This document shows positions 46,207 through 55,065 of a stretch of 64,000 nucleotides of DNA, piece after piece. The notes under the pieces were generated by a model. That model was not told the origin of the DNA. It did no database searches and saw only the letters and a program-made list of their open reading frames with translations. The stretch is taken from the NCBI GenBank assembly GCA_963834425.1, contig CAWIBR010000010.1, forward strand, positions 310,001 through 374,000, in the 5' to 3' direction. The position numbers and the translations under genes are program-made. Origin of the DNA: CAVURS01 sp963834425 (lineage in GTDB: Bacteria; Actinomycetota; Actinomycetes; Actinomycetales; CAVURS01). The stretch's first letter is position 1. Every line of letters starts with the position of its first letter.

Positions 46207-47567
46207 GTGATGAGCCCAGCGCCGCAGTACCGCTACGTCCTGCCCGAGTCGGAGCTGCCGACCCAGTGGTACAACCTGGTGCCCGACCTGCCCTCGCCGC
46301 CGCCACCCCCGCTGCACCCGGGCACCCTGCAGCCGGTCGGCCCGGAGGACCTGGCGCCGCTCTTCCCGATGGACCTGATCCTGCAAGAGGTGACGACCGA
46401 CCGGTACGTCGACATCCCCGAGGAGGTCCAGGAGGTCTACAAGCTCTGGCGGCCGTCCCCGCTGCACCGGGCGCACCGCCTGGAGAAGGCGCTGGGGACG
46501 CCGGCCCACATCTACTACAAGTACGAAGGGGTCTCGCCCGCCGGGTCGCACAAGCCGAACACCGCTGTGCCGCAAGCGTTCTACAACGCCAAGGCCGGCG
46601 TACGCCGCCTGACGACCGAGACCGGCGCCGGGCAGTGGGGCACGGCCCTGGCCTTCGCCTGCTCGATCTATGGCATCGACTGCGAGGTGTGGCAGGTCGG
46701 CGCGTCGTACGACCAGAAGCCCTATCGACGACTGCTGATGGAGACGTACGGCGCGACCGTGCACCGATCGCCGTCGCGGCTGACCCAGGCCGGCTTGGCC
46801 TTCGACGACGGGCATCCGGGCTCGCTCGGCATCGCGATCTCCGAGGCGGTCGAGGTGGCGGCCCAGGCCGAGGACACCCGCTACGCCTGGGGTCGGTGCT
46901 CAACCACGTGCTGATGCACCAGACGATCATCGGCGAGGAGGCCCTCAAGCAGTTCGAGATGGCGGGCGAGACGCCGGACGTCATCGTCGGCTGCACCGGT
47001 GGTGGCTCGAACTTCGGCGGCCTGGCCTTCCCGTTCCTGCGCGAGAAGCTCGCCGGTCGGATCTCGCCGGTCATCCGGGCGGTCGAGCCGGCGGCCTGCC
47101 CGTCGCTGACTCGGGGGGAGTACCGCTACGACTTCGGCGACACGGCCGGCATGACGCCGCTGCTGAAGATGCACACGCTGGGCCACGACTTCATCCCGGA
47201 CCCGATCCACGCGGGCGGGCTGCGCTACCACGGCATGGCGCCGTTGCTCTCGCACGTCTACGAGCTCGGGCTGATCGAGGCGCTCGCCGTGCCGCAGGAC
47301 GAGTGCTTCTCGGCGGCGCTGCAGTTCGCGCGGTCCGAGGGGATCGTGCCGGCTCCCGAGCCGACCCACGCGCTGGCGGCGTGCGTCCGGGAGGCGTTGA
47401 AGGCCAAGGAGACCGGCGAGGAGACGGTCATCCTGACCGCGCTCTGCGGTCACGGCCTGCTCGACCTCCCGGCGTACGAGGCCTACCTGGCCGGCCAGCT
47501 CGAGGACAACACCCTGTCCGACGAGACCCTCCTGGCTTCCCTGTCGACGGTCCCCGTCCTCCCCTGA
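46207..47567 (+). CDS. trpB2: TrpB2-type tryptophan synthase beta chain, one frameshift
   Basis: The N-terminal half (to about 46890) has YRYVLPESELPTQWYNLVPD, the long proline-rich head typical of TrpB2, and the PLP lysine in SPAGSHKPNTAVPQAF. The frame then changes from YAWG to SVLNHVLMHQTIIGEEALKQ. Adding one G to the GGGG run at 46888-46891 restores YAWGSVLNH. The C-terminal half has VGCTGGGSNFGGLAFPFLRE and CGHGLLDLPAYEAYL. The total is about 453 residues. TrpB2 makes tryptophan from indole and serine, or from phosphoserine in some hosts. No trpA is adjacent, as is usual for TrpB2. Confidence 0.9.
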
Positions 47568-47582
47568 CCCCGGGTCGCTTCT

Positions 47583-47663
47583 TTGGCACGGTGCGTCCTT
47601 GTGCCAGACCTATTGGCACGGGGACGCACCGTGCCAGTCAGGCATTGGTGCAACTGGGCACAC
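47583..47663 (+). repeat. 81-bp palindromic intergenic element, copy A
   Basis: It starts TTGGCACGGTGCGTCC and its inverted arm is GGGACGCACCGTGCCA, with an inner GTGCCA/TGGCAC stem. It ends GGTGCAACTGGGCACAC. It begins 15 bp after the trpB2 stop, facing the convergent ArsR gene. Copies of exactly 81 bp lie at 48525-48605 and, inverted, at 62760-62840. Confidence 0.88.
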
Positions 47664-47670
47664 AGGTCCC

Positions 47671-47985
47671 TCATCTGGGGTTCTCGGCCCGGGCCTTCAG
47701 GTCGGTGAGGCGTGAATCCCATTGCGCGGCAAGCGATGTGAGCCAGTCAGCGGTCTCGGCCAGGGGCCCGCTCTGGACCTGGAACAGGACCTCGCGCCCG
47801 GACCGCGCGGACCGGACGAGCCCGGCCTCTTGAAGTACGGCGAGGTGCTTGAGGACCATCTGGCGGCTGATCGGCAGCTCGCGGGCCAGGGCGGAGGCGC
47901 TGGCGGCCGGGTGAGCAGCCAGCGCCTCGAGCACCTGACGTCGCGTGGGGTCGGCCAGCGCGGTCAGGACGGTCTGGACGCTCAT
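47671..47985 (-). CDS. ArsR-family transcriptional regulator
   Basis: A 104-residue winged-helix protein. It shows VLTALADPTRRQVLEALAAH, the recognition-helix region LARELPISRQMVLKHLAVLQ and the wing AGLVRSARSGREVLFQVQ. The C-terminus WLTSLAAQWDSRLTDLKARA is typical of the ArsR subgroup that accompanies SRPBCC proteins. No metal-binding cysteines are present. It follows the SRPBCC gene by 13 bp. Two identical inverted repeats upstream of that gene are likely its operators. Confidence 0.92.
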   Translation of the reverse strand: MSVQTVLTALADPTRRQVLEALAAHPAASASALARELPISRQMVLKHLAVLQEAGLVRSARSGREVLFQVQSGPLAETADWLTSLAAQWDSRLTDLKARAENPR

Positions 47986-47998
47986 CGGCAGGACCGGT

Positions 47999-48430
47999 TC
48001 AGGCCGCCGACCGATCGCGCAGCGCCGCCAGCTGGGCCGTCCAGCCGTCGGAGTTGTTCTGGATGCCGGTCGCCTTGACCTCCTCGGTCGCGTCGAGCTC
48101 CGCGAAGCCGCTCTCCTTGACGGCGACCCGGGCGCCGTCGTCGGTCGGCGTCACGGTGAACTCGATCAGCGTCGTGCGGCCAGGGGTCAGCTCGCCGCCG
48201 GGGTAGGTCGGCGACCAGCGGAACGCGGCGTACGTCTGGGGTCGCAGCTCGACCACTTCGACCGGGAACCGGCCCCACTGCTCGGACTCGCGGACGACGA
48301 CCGCTCCGGGGGTCCGATCGGCGGTGACCGGCGCGTCGGTCGGCACCCACCAGCCCGGCTCGGTGACCAGGTCCCAGACCCGGTCGAGCGGTGCGGTGAT
48401 GTCGATGCTGCGTTCGATGGTGTCCTGCAT
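47999..48430 (-). CDS. SRPBCC/AHSA1-domain protein
   Basis: A 143-residue protein from ATG 48430. The START-like fold is seen in IERSIDITAPLDRVWDLVTE, GRFPVEVVELRPQTYAAFRW and TLIEFTVTPTDDGARVAVKE, ending GWTAQLAALRD. It is co-transcribed with the ArsR gene, a very common pair. Members bind hydrophobic ligands or act as Hsp90-activator-like proteins. The exact role is unknown. Confidence 0.9.
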   Translation of the reverse strand: MQDTIERSIDITAPLDRVWDLVTEPGWWVPTDAPVTADRTPGAVVVRESEQWGRFPVEVVELRPQTYAAFRWSPTYPGGELTPGRTTLIEFTVTPTDDGARVAVKESGFAELDATEEVKATGIQNNSDGWTAQLAALRDRSAA

Positions 48431-48450
48431 GGTGACTCCTCCGTGGCTCG

Positions 48451-48505
48451 TATGTGCAACCCCAGAGTTGCACATAGGAGCCGAGGGTCGCAACCCCCAG
48501 GTTGC
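48451..48505. promoter_or_regulatory. Two GCAAC-N6-GTTGC inverted repeats, putative ArsR operators
   Basis: Site 1 (48456-48471) is GCAAC-CCCAGA-GTTGC and extends to a 10-bp perfect repeat, TATGTGCAAC/GTTGCACATA. Site 2 (48490-48505) is GCAAC-CCCCAG-GTTGC. Centres are 34 bp apart. Both lie just upstream of the SRPBCC-ArsR operon start at 48430. Confidence 0.8.
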
Positions 48506-48524
48506 AACTCGCCTCGAGCTTTGG

Positions 48525-48605
48525 TTGGCACGGTGCGTCTTTGTGCCAGACCTATTGGCACGGGGACGCACCGTGCCAGTGAGGGGTTGGCGCGATTGGG
48601 CACAC
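48525..48605 (+). repeat. 81-bp palindromic intergenic element, copy B
   Basis: Differs from copy A at about 7 of 81 positions by eye, none of them destroying the main stem. It lies 38 bp beyond the larC stop and upstream of the SRPBCC-ArsR promoter. Confidence 0.88.
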
Positions 48606-48643
48606 CGGCGCGCGTACGAGGGAGTTGGGCGCTAGGGGAGCGT

Positions 48644-49931
48644 TCAGCTCGCTGAGGCGGGCTGGCCTGGTACGCCGAGGGCTTGGGCGGCCGCGAGAGC
48701 CTGGGCGAGCACCTGCTTGGCCGGCCGGCCCAGAGCCGTTGCCGCCGCGGCCACGTCGTCGTACTCGGGCTGGACGTTGACCACCGAGCCGCTGGTGTCC
48801 AGGGCGACCTTGACCCGGACCGCCTGACCCTCGACCTGGACGGTTACGTCGTGCCGCGCGAGGGCCATCTTGCTGACCGGCGCTCGACCGCAGCCCGATG
48901 GCCGAGGTCTCGGTCAGGACGATCGACCGGATCCGTTGCTGCAGAACGGGATCCGGGCCGACGAGCACGGACAGGGTGTGCGCGGGCCGACCCTTCTTCA
49001 TCAGGATCGGGGTCAGCCACGCGTCGGAGGCGCCGGCGTCAAGCAGTGCGGCCAGCACTCCGGGCCACAGCCGCGGGTCGAGGTCATCGACGTTGGTCTC
49101 GATGCACGGCGTCGAGCCCGCCGTCCGTGGCCACCGGAGCGGGTTGGCCGACGACCAGGCGCAGGGCGGAGATCCCGACGCCGGTGTGCCGGGTGCCGGC
49201 GCCAACACCGATGGCGTCGACCGTCATCGGCGGCAGAGCCGAGGTCGACGAGGCGAGCGTCGTCAGCAGCGCAGCCCCGGTCGGCGTGCACAACTCGACG
49301 TCGACCGGGCCACCGTGGGCCGCAAGGTCGCTGTGCCGCAACAGTTCCAGCACGGCCGGTCCGGGGATCGGGATCGGTCCGTGCGATGTCGTGGCGAGGC
49401 CGCCGCCGAGCGCGATGGTCGAAACCCGCAACGCCGCCAGATCGAGCGCGACGAACCCGGCGCAGACCCCGACGATGTCGCCGATCGCGTCGTGGGCGCC
49501 GACCTCATGGAAATGGATGTCCGACGGGGGCACGCCGTGCACCGCGGCCTCGGCTCGGGCCAGCCGCTCGAAGACCTGCAGCGCCAGCGCCCGCACCGAC
49601 TCGGCCAGGTCGGCATCGTTCAAGAGCACCTGGATGTCGCGCCACGTGCGGTGCGGCGCAACGGTTTCCGCGCTCTCGACGTAAGCCCGGGCCACGTGGA
49701 ACCCGGAGCGCTGCTCGTGGTCGAACCGAATCGTGACGGGCACGACCGCGGCCGCGGCCGCGGCCATCACGGCCGGGTCGAGGCCGAGTGAGACGAGGGC
49801 GTCGTGCACGGCCCCGAGCAACATGTCGCCACTCGCTCCGCTGGTCGCGTCGACCCAGCCGATCCGCCCGGACCACCCGCCGACGCCGAGCGGCTCGGAC
49901 CCGGCCAGGCCGCCGAACCTCCGACGCTCAT
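48644..49931 (-). CDS. larC: Nickel-pincer cofactor synthesis protein LarC, frameshifted
   Basis: The likely start ATG 49931 overlaps the larB stop. After a frame change near 49920 the sequence IGWVDATSGASGDMLLGAVH is typical of LarC. The main block (to about 49100) contains SDIHFHEVGAHDAIGDIVGV and LCTPTGAALLTTLAS. After another frame change come CIETNVDDLDPRLWPGVLAA and DAWLTPILMKKGRPAHTLSV. A third near 48880 gives the tail HDVTVQVEGQAVRVKVALDT. LarC inserts nickel into the pyridinium bis-thiocarboxylate nucleotide in a CTP-dependent step. In some species larC is itself made by programmed frameshifting into LarC1 and LarC2, so one of the shifts could be real, though three is too many. Confidence 0.87.
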
Positions 49932-50632
49932 CGGGGACCGGACCGCCGGGCCACCCGGGCGGCGTGCACTCCCGCGCCGTACCCGTTGTCGATGTTGACC
50001 ACGACGATGCCCGGGGCGCAGCTGTTGAGCATGGCCATGATCGCGGCCAGCCCGTCCAGGCCGGTGCCGTAGCCGACGCTGGTCGGCACGGCGACGAGCG
50101 GTACGCCGGTCAGTCCGCCGACCACGCTGGGCAGGGCACCCTCCATCCCGGCGACCACGATCAGGCAGTCGGCAGCCGTGATCCGGTCGCGGACGGCGAG
50201 CAGCCGGTGCAGCCCGGCGACCCCGACGTCGTCGATCCGGTCGACCGCGGTGCCGTGCACTCGGGCCGTCAAAGCGGCCTCCGCCGCGACCGGGCCGTCC
50301 GAGGTGCCGGCCGACAGCACCGCGACCAGCCCCACGGCGACCGGCAGCTGCCCAAGCGTCGCGGCGCGGGCGACATCGTCGATCTCGGCCTCAGGCAACG
50401 CCGACCGGACGGCGGCTCGCGCCGCGTCGTCCAGGCGGGTGGCCAGGATCGCCCGGTCGGGGTGGCGTCCGTGCAGGGCCCGAAGGGTGTCGACGATCTG
50501 CTCGGCCGTCTTGCCCGCGCCGTAGACCACCTCCGGGTCGCCGGTGCGGCGTTCGCGGTCGACATCGAGCCGGGCGAACCCGAGGTCCAGCACACCACCG
50601 TCGTCCACCCGCGAGAGCCTAACGGCGCTCAC
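49928..50632 (-). CDS. larB: Nickel-pincer cofactor synthesis carboxylase LarB
   Basis: A 234-residue protein from GTG 50632. The N-terminal part has LDVDRERRTGDPEVVYGAGK and KTAEQIVDTLRAL. The C-terminal part is PurE-like: VAVLSAGTSDGPVAAEAALT, LIVVAGMEGALPSVVGGLTG and VPTSVGYGTGLDGLAAIMAM. LarB carboxylates and hydrolyses nicotinic acid adenine dinucleotide, the first step to the nickel-pincer nucleotide cofactor. It is coupled to larC by ATGA. The third enzyme, LarE, and a client such as LarA are not in this window. Confidence 0.9.
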   Translation of the reverse strand: MSAVRLSRVDDGGVLDLGFARLDVDRERRTGDPEVVYGAGKTAEQIVDTLRALHGRHPDRAILATRLDDAARAAVRSALPEAEIDDVARAATLGQLPVAVGLVAVLSAGTSDGPVAAEAALTARVHGTAVDRIDDVGVAGLHRLLAVRDRITAADCLIVVAGMEGALPSVVGGLTGVPLVAVPTSVGYGTGLDGLAAIMAMLNSCAPGIVVVNIDNGYGAGVHAARVARRSGPR

Positions 50633-50648
50633 GCACTAGCCTGCCTGC

Positions 50649-51699
50649 GTGCCCGACCCCAGCTCCCCGATCGCCGCGGCCGACGCGTCCGACCAGACCG
50701 GCCAGCCCGGCCAGCCCGGCCAGGCATCGACCACCAGCCGCGAGCGGTTCGGGTACTTCGGGCCGCGGGGCACGTTCACCGAGATGGCCTTGGCCCAGGT
50801 GCCGGGCGTGGACACGGCGACGGCGACGCCGGTTGCGACCGTCGATGCCGCGCTGGCCGCGGTCCGCGCGGGCGAGCTGGACGCCGTGATGGTGCCGATC
50901 GAGAACTCGGTCGAGGGCGGCGTCACCGCGACCCTGGACGCGCTCGCGACGGGTGAGCCGCTGGTGATCCGGCGCGAGGTCCTGGTGCCGATCACCTTCG
51001 TCCTGGCCGCGCGGCCGGGCACGAAGCTGACCGACGTACGCCGGATCGGCACCCACCCGCACGGGTGGGCCCAGTGCCGCGGCTGGGCGGCCCGCGAGCT
51101 GCCCGACGCGGTCTACTTCCCGACGCTGTCGACCGCGGCCGCGGCTGCTGGTCTGGACGCGGGCGCCGAGGAGGACCCGGCGTACGACGCGGCCCTGTGC
51201 CCGCCGATCGCGGCTGAGCTGCACGGGCTCGAGGTGCTGGCCCACGACGTCGGCGACAACCCCAGCGCGGTGACCCGGTTCGTGCTGGTGGCCCGGCCCG
51301 GGCGCTGTGCCGGAGCCGACGGGCGCGGACAAGACGACGCTGGTGGCCTACCAGACCGACGACCACCCGGGCGGCCTGGTCGAGATGCTCGAGCAGTTCG
51401 CCGTACGCGGGGTGAACCTGACCCGGCTGGAGTCGCGCCCGACGGGCGATGCGCTGGGGCAGTACTGCTTCTCGATCGACTGCGACGGCCACATCGCCGA
51501 GGCCCGGGTCGGCGAGGCGTTGATGGGGCTGCACCGGACCTGCGCCCGGGTGACCTTCCTCGGCTCCTACCCCCGGGCCGTCGCGCCGGGCCACGTCAAC
51601 GGCACCGCCACCGGTCCCAGCCGCCGGTCCGGCACGACCGAGGCCGACTTCATGGCCGCCCACGCCTGGATCGAGCGCCTCCGCTCCGGCACCCCCTGA
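50649..51699 (+). CDS. pheA: Prephenate dehydratase, one frameshift
   Basis: The catalytic domain (from GTG 50649) has FGYFGPRGTFTEMALAQVPG, VPIENSVEGGVTATLDALA and the active-site region DVGDNPSAVTRFVLVARPG. The frame then breaks near 51300. Removing one G restores ARPGAVPEPTGADKTTLVAY and leads into the regulatory ACT domain: DHPGGLVEMLEQFAVRGVNL and LTRLESRPTGDALGQYCFSI. Total length is about 349 residues. It makes phenylpyruvate from prephenate and is normally inhibited by phenylalanine through the ACT domain. The extended N-terminus with GQPGQPGQ is variable sequence. Confidence 0.92.
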
Positions 51700-51712
51700 C
51701 CCCTCTGGTCTT

Positions 51713-51817
51713 GGCCGTCCAATCCGGGTTTGGCCGTCGAAACCGGGGTTTCGGCCCCCGAAACGCGGCTCACAACCCGGACTCGACGGCCAAACCCGGA
51801 GTCGACGGCCAAGACAG
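51713..51817. repeat. 105-bp palindromic intergenic element, copy 2
   Basis: Same order as copy 1 at 31830: two direct units (GGCCGTCCAATCCGGGTTT and GGCCGTCGAAACCGGGGTTT) and two inverted units (AACCCGGACTCGACGGCC type), ending AAGACAG. It lies between the converging pheA and lipid kinase genes. The centre is less conserved than the arms. Confidence 0.85.
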
Positions 51818-51824
51818 CGCAGGG

Positions 51825-52923
51825 CTAGGCGGGATCGGCCGGGGGGTGGACCTCTTCGGGGAGGCGCACGATCAGGGCCAGGGGGTCCAGGTGGATCTCG
51901 AGGGAGCGCACCTCGGCCACGACGTCGCCGTCGACCTGGACGGGCTGCGGGTCCTCGACGGTGACCCGCAGGCGTGCGGCAGCGGCGGTGCTCGACCAGG
52001 CGATGGCCGGTACGACGACGGGTCAGCACCCGGCCGGCGACGGCCGTCCAGCCGACGACACCGTGCGGCGACAGGGTCAGCGTGTCCAGGTAGCCGTCGT
52101 CGATCCGGGCGTCCGGCATCAGCGCGATGCCGCCGCCGATCCGGCCGACGTTGCCGGCCAGCACCGTGCGGACCCGCCGGGTGATCGCCGGCTCCTCGTC
52201 GTACCGCAGCGAGACCTTCATCTGCGGGCCTCGCAGGTTGCGGGCCCCGGCGGCGACGTAGGCCAGCCAGCCCAGCCGGTCCTTCATGCCCTCCTGCACG
52301 TCGGCCATGATCGCGGCGTCGAAACCGAGCCCGGCCATGACCAGGAAGCTCAGCTCGGCCGGCCGCTCGTCCTCGCCCGTGGCGTCGAGCACGCAGCGCC
52401 CGACGTCGATCGGGAGGTCGCGGCCGGACAGGGCGACCCGGACCGCCGCGGGGATGTCGTCCAGGGGCAGCAAGAGGTTGCGGGCCAACAGGTTTCCGGT
52501 GCCGGCGGCCAGTACGCCGAGGGGCACGCCGCTGCCGGCCAGGGTGGCGCCGACGACCCGCACGGTGCCGTCGCCGCCGAGCGCGCAGACGACGTCGGCG
52601 TCGGCCTGGATCGCCGCCCGGGTCTGGCCCTCGCCGGGGTCCTCCGGCGTCGTCTCCCACCAGACCGGCTCGGCCCAGCCGGCCTCCTCGCAGATCTCGG
52701 CCACGCGCCGTTTCGTCGCCGCCAGGTCGGTCACCTTGGTCGGGTTGACCACCACCGCCATCCGCGGGCGCAGCTCGGTGTCGTCGGCGAACGGCAGCCG
52801 GGTGTCCTGGTGATGGGGCCGCAGCCGCCGGGCCCGGATGATCGCGACGACCAACGCCGCAACGAGGAGCACGAGGACAACGCCGATGACCAGCAGCGCC
52901 ACCTCACCCGCCCTCACCCGCAC
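51825..52923 (-). CDS. Diacylglycerol-kinase-family lipid kinase, frameshift near the end
   Basis: Starts at one of several GTGs near 52923 with a membrane segment (VALLVIGVVLVLLVAALVVA). The kinase catalytic domain follows: MAVVVNPTKVTDLAATKRRV, ALGGDGTVRVVGATLAGSGV and LGVLAAGTGNLLARNLLLPL. The second domain has LVMAGLGFDAAIMADVQEGM. Near 51970-52025 the frame changes and the true end is EDPQPVQVDGDVVAEVRSLE to TAG 51825-51827. It phosphorylates a membrane lipid such as diacylglycerol or a related alcohol. An N-terminal anchor is less usual and suggests membrane tethering. Confidence 0.87.
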
Positions 52924-52967
52924 GAAACTAGCGGCCGTGGCCCGGGCCGGCTCGATACCCTCGCTCT

Positions 52968-54245
52968 GTGATCGATCTGCGCTTGCTCCGCGAGGACCCC
53001 GACGCTGCCCGGGCCAGCCAGCGCGCCCGGGGTGAGGACGAGGCTCTGGTCGACGCCGTGCTCGCCGCCGACCAGCGACGCCGGACCGCCCTCACGGATT
53101 TCGAGCGTCAGCGGGCCGAGCAGAAGTCGTTCGGCAAGCAGGTCGCTCAGGCCACCGGCGAGGAGAAGGCGCACCTGGTGCACCAGGCCAAGGCGCTCTC
53201 CGAGTCGGTGAAGTCGGCCGAAGCCGACGCTGATGCGGCCGAGACGGAGTTGGACGCGCTGCTGCGGCGGCTGCCCAACATCGTGCAGCCCGAGGTGCCC
53301 CCGGGCGGCGAGGAGGACTACGTCGTCCGCCGCGAGGTCGGCACGCCGCGCGACTTCGCGGCCGAGGGGTTCGAGCCGCTGGACCACATGGAGCTCGGGG
53401 AGCGGCTGAAGGCCATCGACACCAAGCGGGGCGCGAAGGTCAGCGGCGCCCGCTTCTACTACCTGACCGGCGTCGGCGCGCGGCTCGAGCTCGGCCTGCT
53501 GAACCTTGCCATGCAACAAGCGACCGACAACGGCTTCACGCCAGTCATCACGCCCACCCTGGTGCGGCCGGAGATCATGGCCGGCGCGGGCTTCCTGGAC
53601 GCGCACGCCGACGAGGTCTACCGGCTCGAGGCCGACGACCTCTACCTCACCGGCACCTCGGAGGTCGCGCTCGCGGGCTACCACTCCGAGGAGATCCTCG
53701 ACCTGAGCGACGGCCCGCTCCGGTACGCCGGGTGGTCGGCCTGCTATCGGCGCGAGGCCGGCAGCTACGGCAAGGACACCAGCGGGATCATCCGGGTCCA
53801 CCAGTTCCACAAGGTCGAGATGTTCAGCTGGTGCCGACCGGAGGACGCGGCGGCCGAGCATCTGCGACTCCTCGACTTCGAGGAGCAGATGCTCGCGAAG
53901 GTCGAAATCCCTTACCGCGTCATCGATGTGGCCGCCGGCGACCTCGGTGGGCCGGCCGCGCGCAAGTACGACTGCGAGGGCTGGGTGCCGACCCAGGGCC
54001 GCTACCGCGAGCTCACCTCGACGAGCAACTGCACGACGTACCAGGCCCGTCGGCTCGGGGTTCGCGAGCGGGATCCGCAGCGGGAGGGGCAGAACCGGAT
54101 CGTCGCCACCCTCAACGGCACGCTGGCCACGACCCGCTGGATCGTCGCGATCCTGGAGAACCACCAGCAGGCCGACGGCTCGGTCGTCGTACCGAAGGCG
54201 TTGCAGCCCTTCGTCGGTGCCGATGTCTTGACGCCCGTTGCCTGA
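52968..54245 (+). CDS. serS: Seryl-tRNA synthetase
   Basis: A 425-residue class II aminoacyl-tRNA synthetase from GTG 52968, full length and unbroken. The N-terminal coiled-coil tRNA-binding arm (about 30-105, rich in Lys/Glu/Ala) is followed by the catalytic domain with YLTGTSEVALAGYHSEEIL, motif 2 CYRREAGSYGKDTSGIIRVH and motif 3 TSTSNCTTYQARRLGVRE with NGTLATTRWIVAILEN. It charges tRNA-Ser. It is followed by two HAD phosphatase genes, the first overlapping its stop, an order common in actinomycetes. Confidence 0.97.
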   Translation: MIDLRLLREDPDAARASQRARGEDEALVDAVLAADQRRRTALTDFERQRAEQKSFGKQVAQATGEEKAHLVHQAKALSESVKSAEADADAAETELDALLRRLPNIVQPEVPPGGEEDYVVRREVGTPRDFAAEGFEPLDHMELGERLKAIDTKRGAKVSGARFYYLTGVGARLELGLLNLAMQQATDNGFTPVITPTLVRPEIMAGAGFLDAHADEVYRLEADDLYLTGTSEVALAGYHSEEILDLSDGPLRYAGWSACYRREAGSYGKDTSGIIRVHQFHKVEMFSWCRPEDAAAEHLRLLDFEEQMLAKVEIPYRVIDVAAGDLGGPAARKYDCEGWVPTQGRYRELTSTSNCTTYQARRLGVRERDPQREGQNRIVATLNGTLATTRWIVAILENHQQADGSVVVPKALQPFVGADVLTPVA

Positions 54246-55055
54246 CGACGCGCAGCGAGGCCGCGCGACTGGTCGCCCTGGACGTCGACGGCACCCTGGT
54301 CGACCTGGACAGCCGGATGTCAGCAGCGGTCCGCGACGAGGTACGCCGGGTGGCGGCCAGTACCCGGAACCTCGGTCGTCGTCGCGACCGGCCGCGAGCT
54401 GCTGGGTGCGCTGCCGGTGCTCGCCGAGCTCGCCCTGCCGACCGGGTACGCCGTGTGCAGCAACGGCGCCGTCACCGCGCGGGTCACCGTGGACGAAGAC
54501 GGCGAGCCGTCGTACGAGATCGTCGAGCGGGTCACGTTCGACGCGACCGCCGCCGTGACCCTGCTGCGCGAGCACCTGCCGGACGCGTTCTACGCCGTCG
54601 AGGCGCTCGGCGTGGGCTACCGCGTGACCGGCACCTTCCCCGAGGGCGAGCTGCCGGGCGAGCTGATCCCGGTGCCGATCGAGGAGCTGACGGCCGAGCC
54701 GGTGACCCGGGTCGTCGTGCGCAGCCCCGAGCACACACCCGAGGACTTCCTCGAGCTGACCTCGCGGATCGGCCTGCACGGCGTCTCGTACGCCGTGGGC
54801 TGGACCGCGTGGCTGGACTTGGCACCCGAGGGCGTGACCAAGGCGAGCGCGCTGGAGCAGGTGCGGCGCCGGCTCGGGGTGGAGCCCGCGATGACGTACG
54901 CCGTCGGTGACGGGCGCAACGACGTCGAGATGATCCAGTGGGCCGCCCACGGCGCCGTCATGGACAGCGCGCCGCCCGAGGTGCTGGCGATCGCCGACGA
55001 GGTGCTGCCCGACGTCGGCCACGACGGCCTCCTCCAGCTGCTCGGCCGGCTGTGA
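54242..55055 (+). CDS. HAD-superfamily (Cof-type) hydrolase, frameshifted
   Basis: The first part, in one frame from about 54242, has LVALDVDGTLVDLDSRMSAA, the HAD nucleophile motif DVDGT. The second part, in another frame from about 54360, has AVCSNGAVTARVTVDEDGEP, then GVTKASALEQVRRRLGV (lysine motif) and TYAVGDGRNDVEMIQWAAH (acidic motif). No ATG or GTG stands at the front; CTG 54242 in CTGACGACG overlaps the serS stop and may be the start, or the base may be wrong. About 270 residues. It dephosphorylates a small phosphorylated metabolite. Confidence 0.83.
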
Positions 55056-55065
55056 GGATGGTGCG

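Noticed and set aside
46880..46920. Programmed frameshift in trpB2
   Set aside because: No TrpB2 is known to need one, a single missing G in a G-run explains it, and neighbouring genes show the same kind of break.
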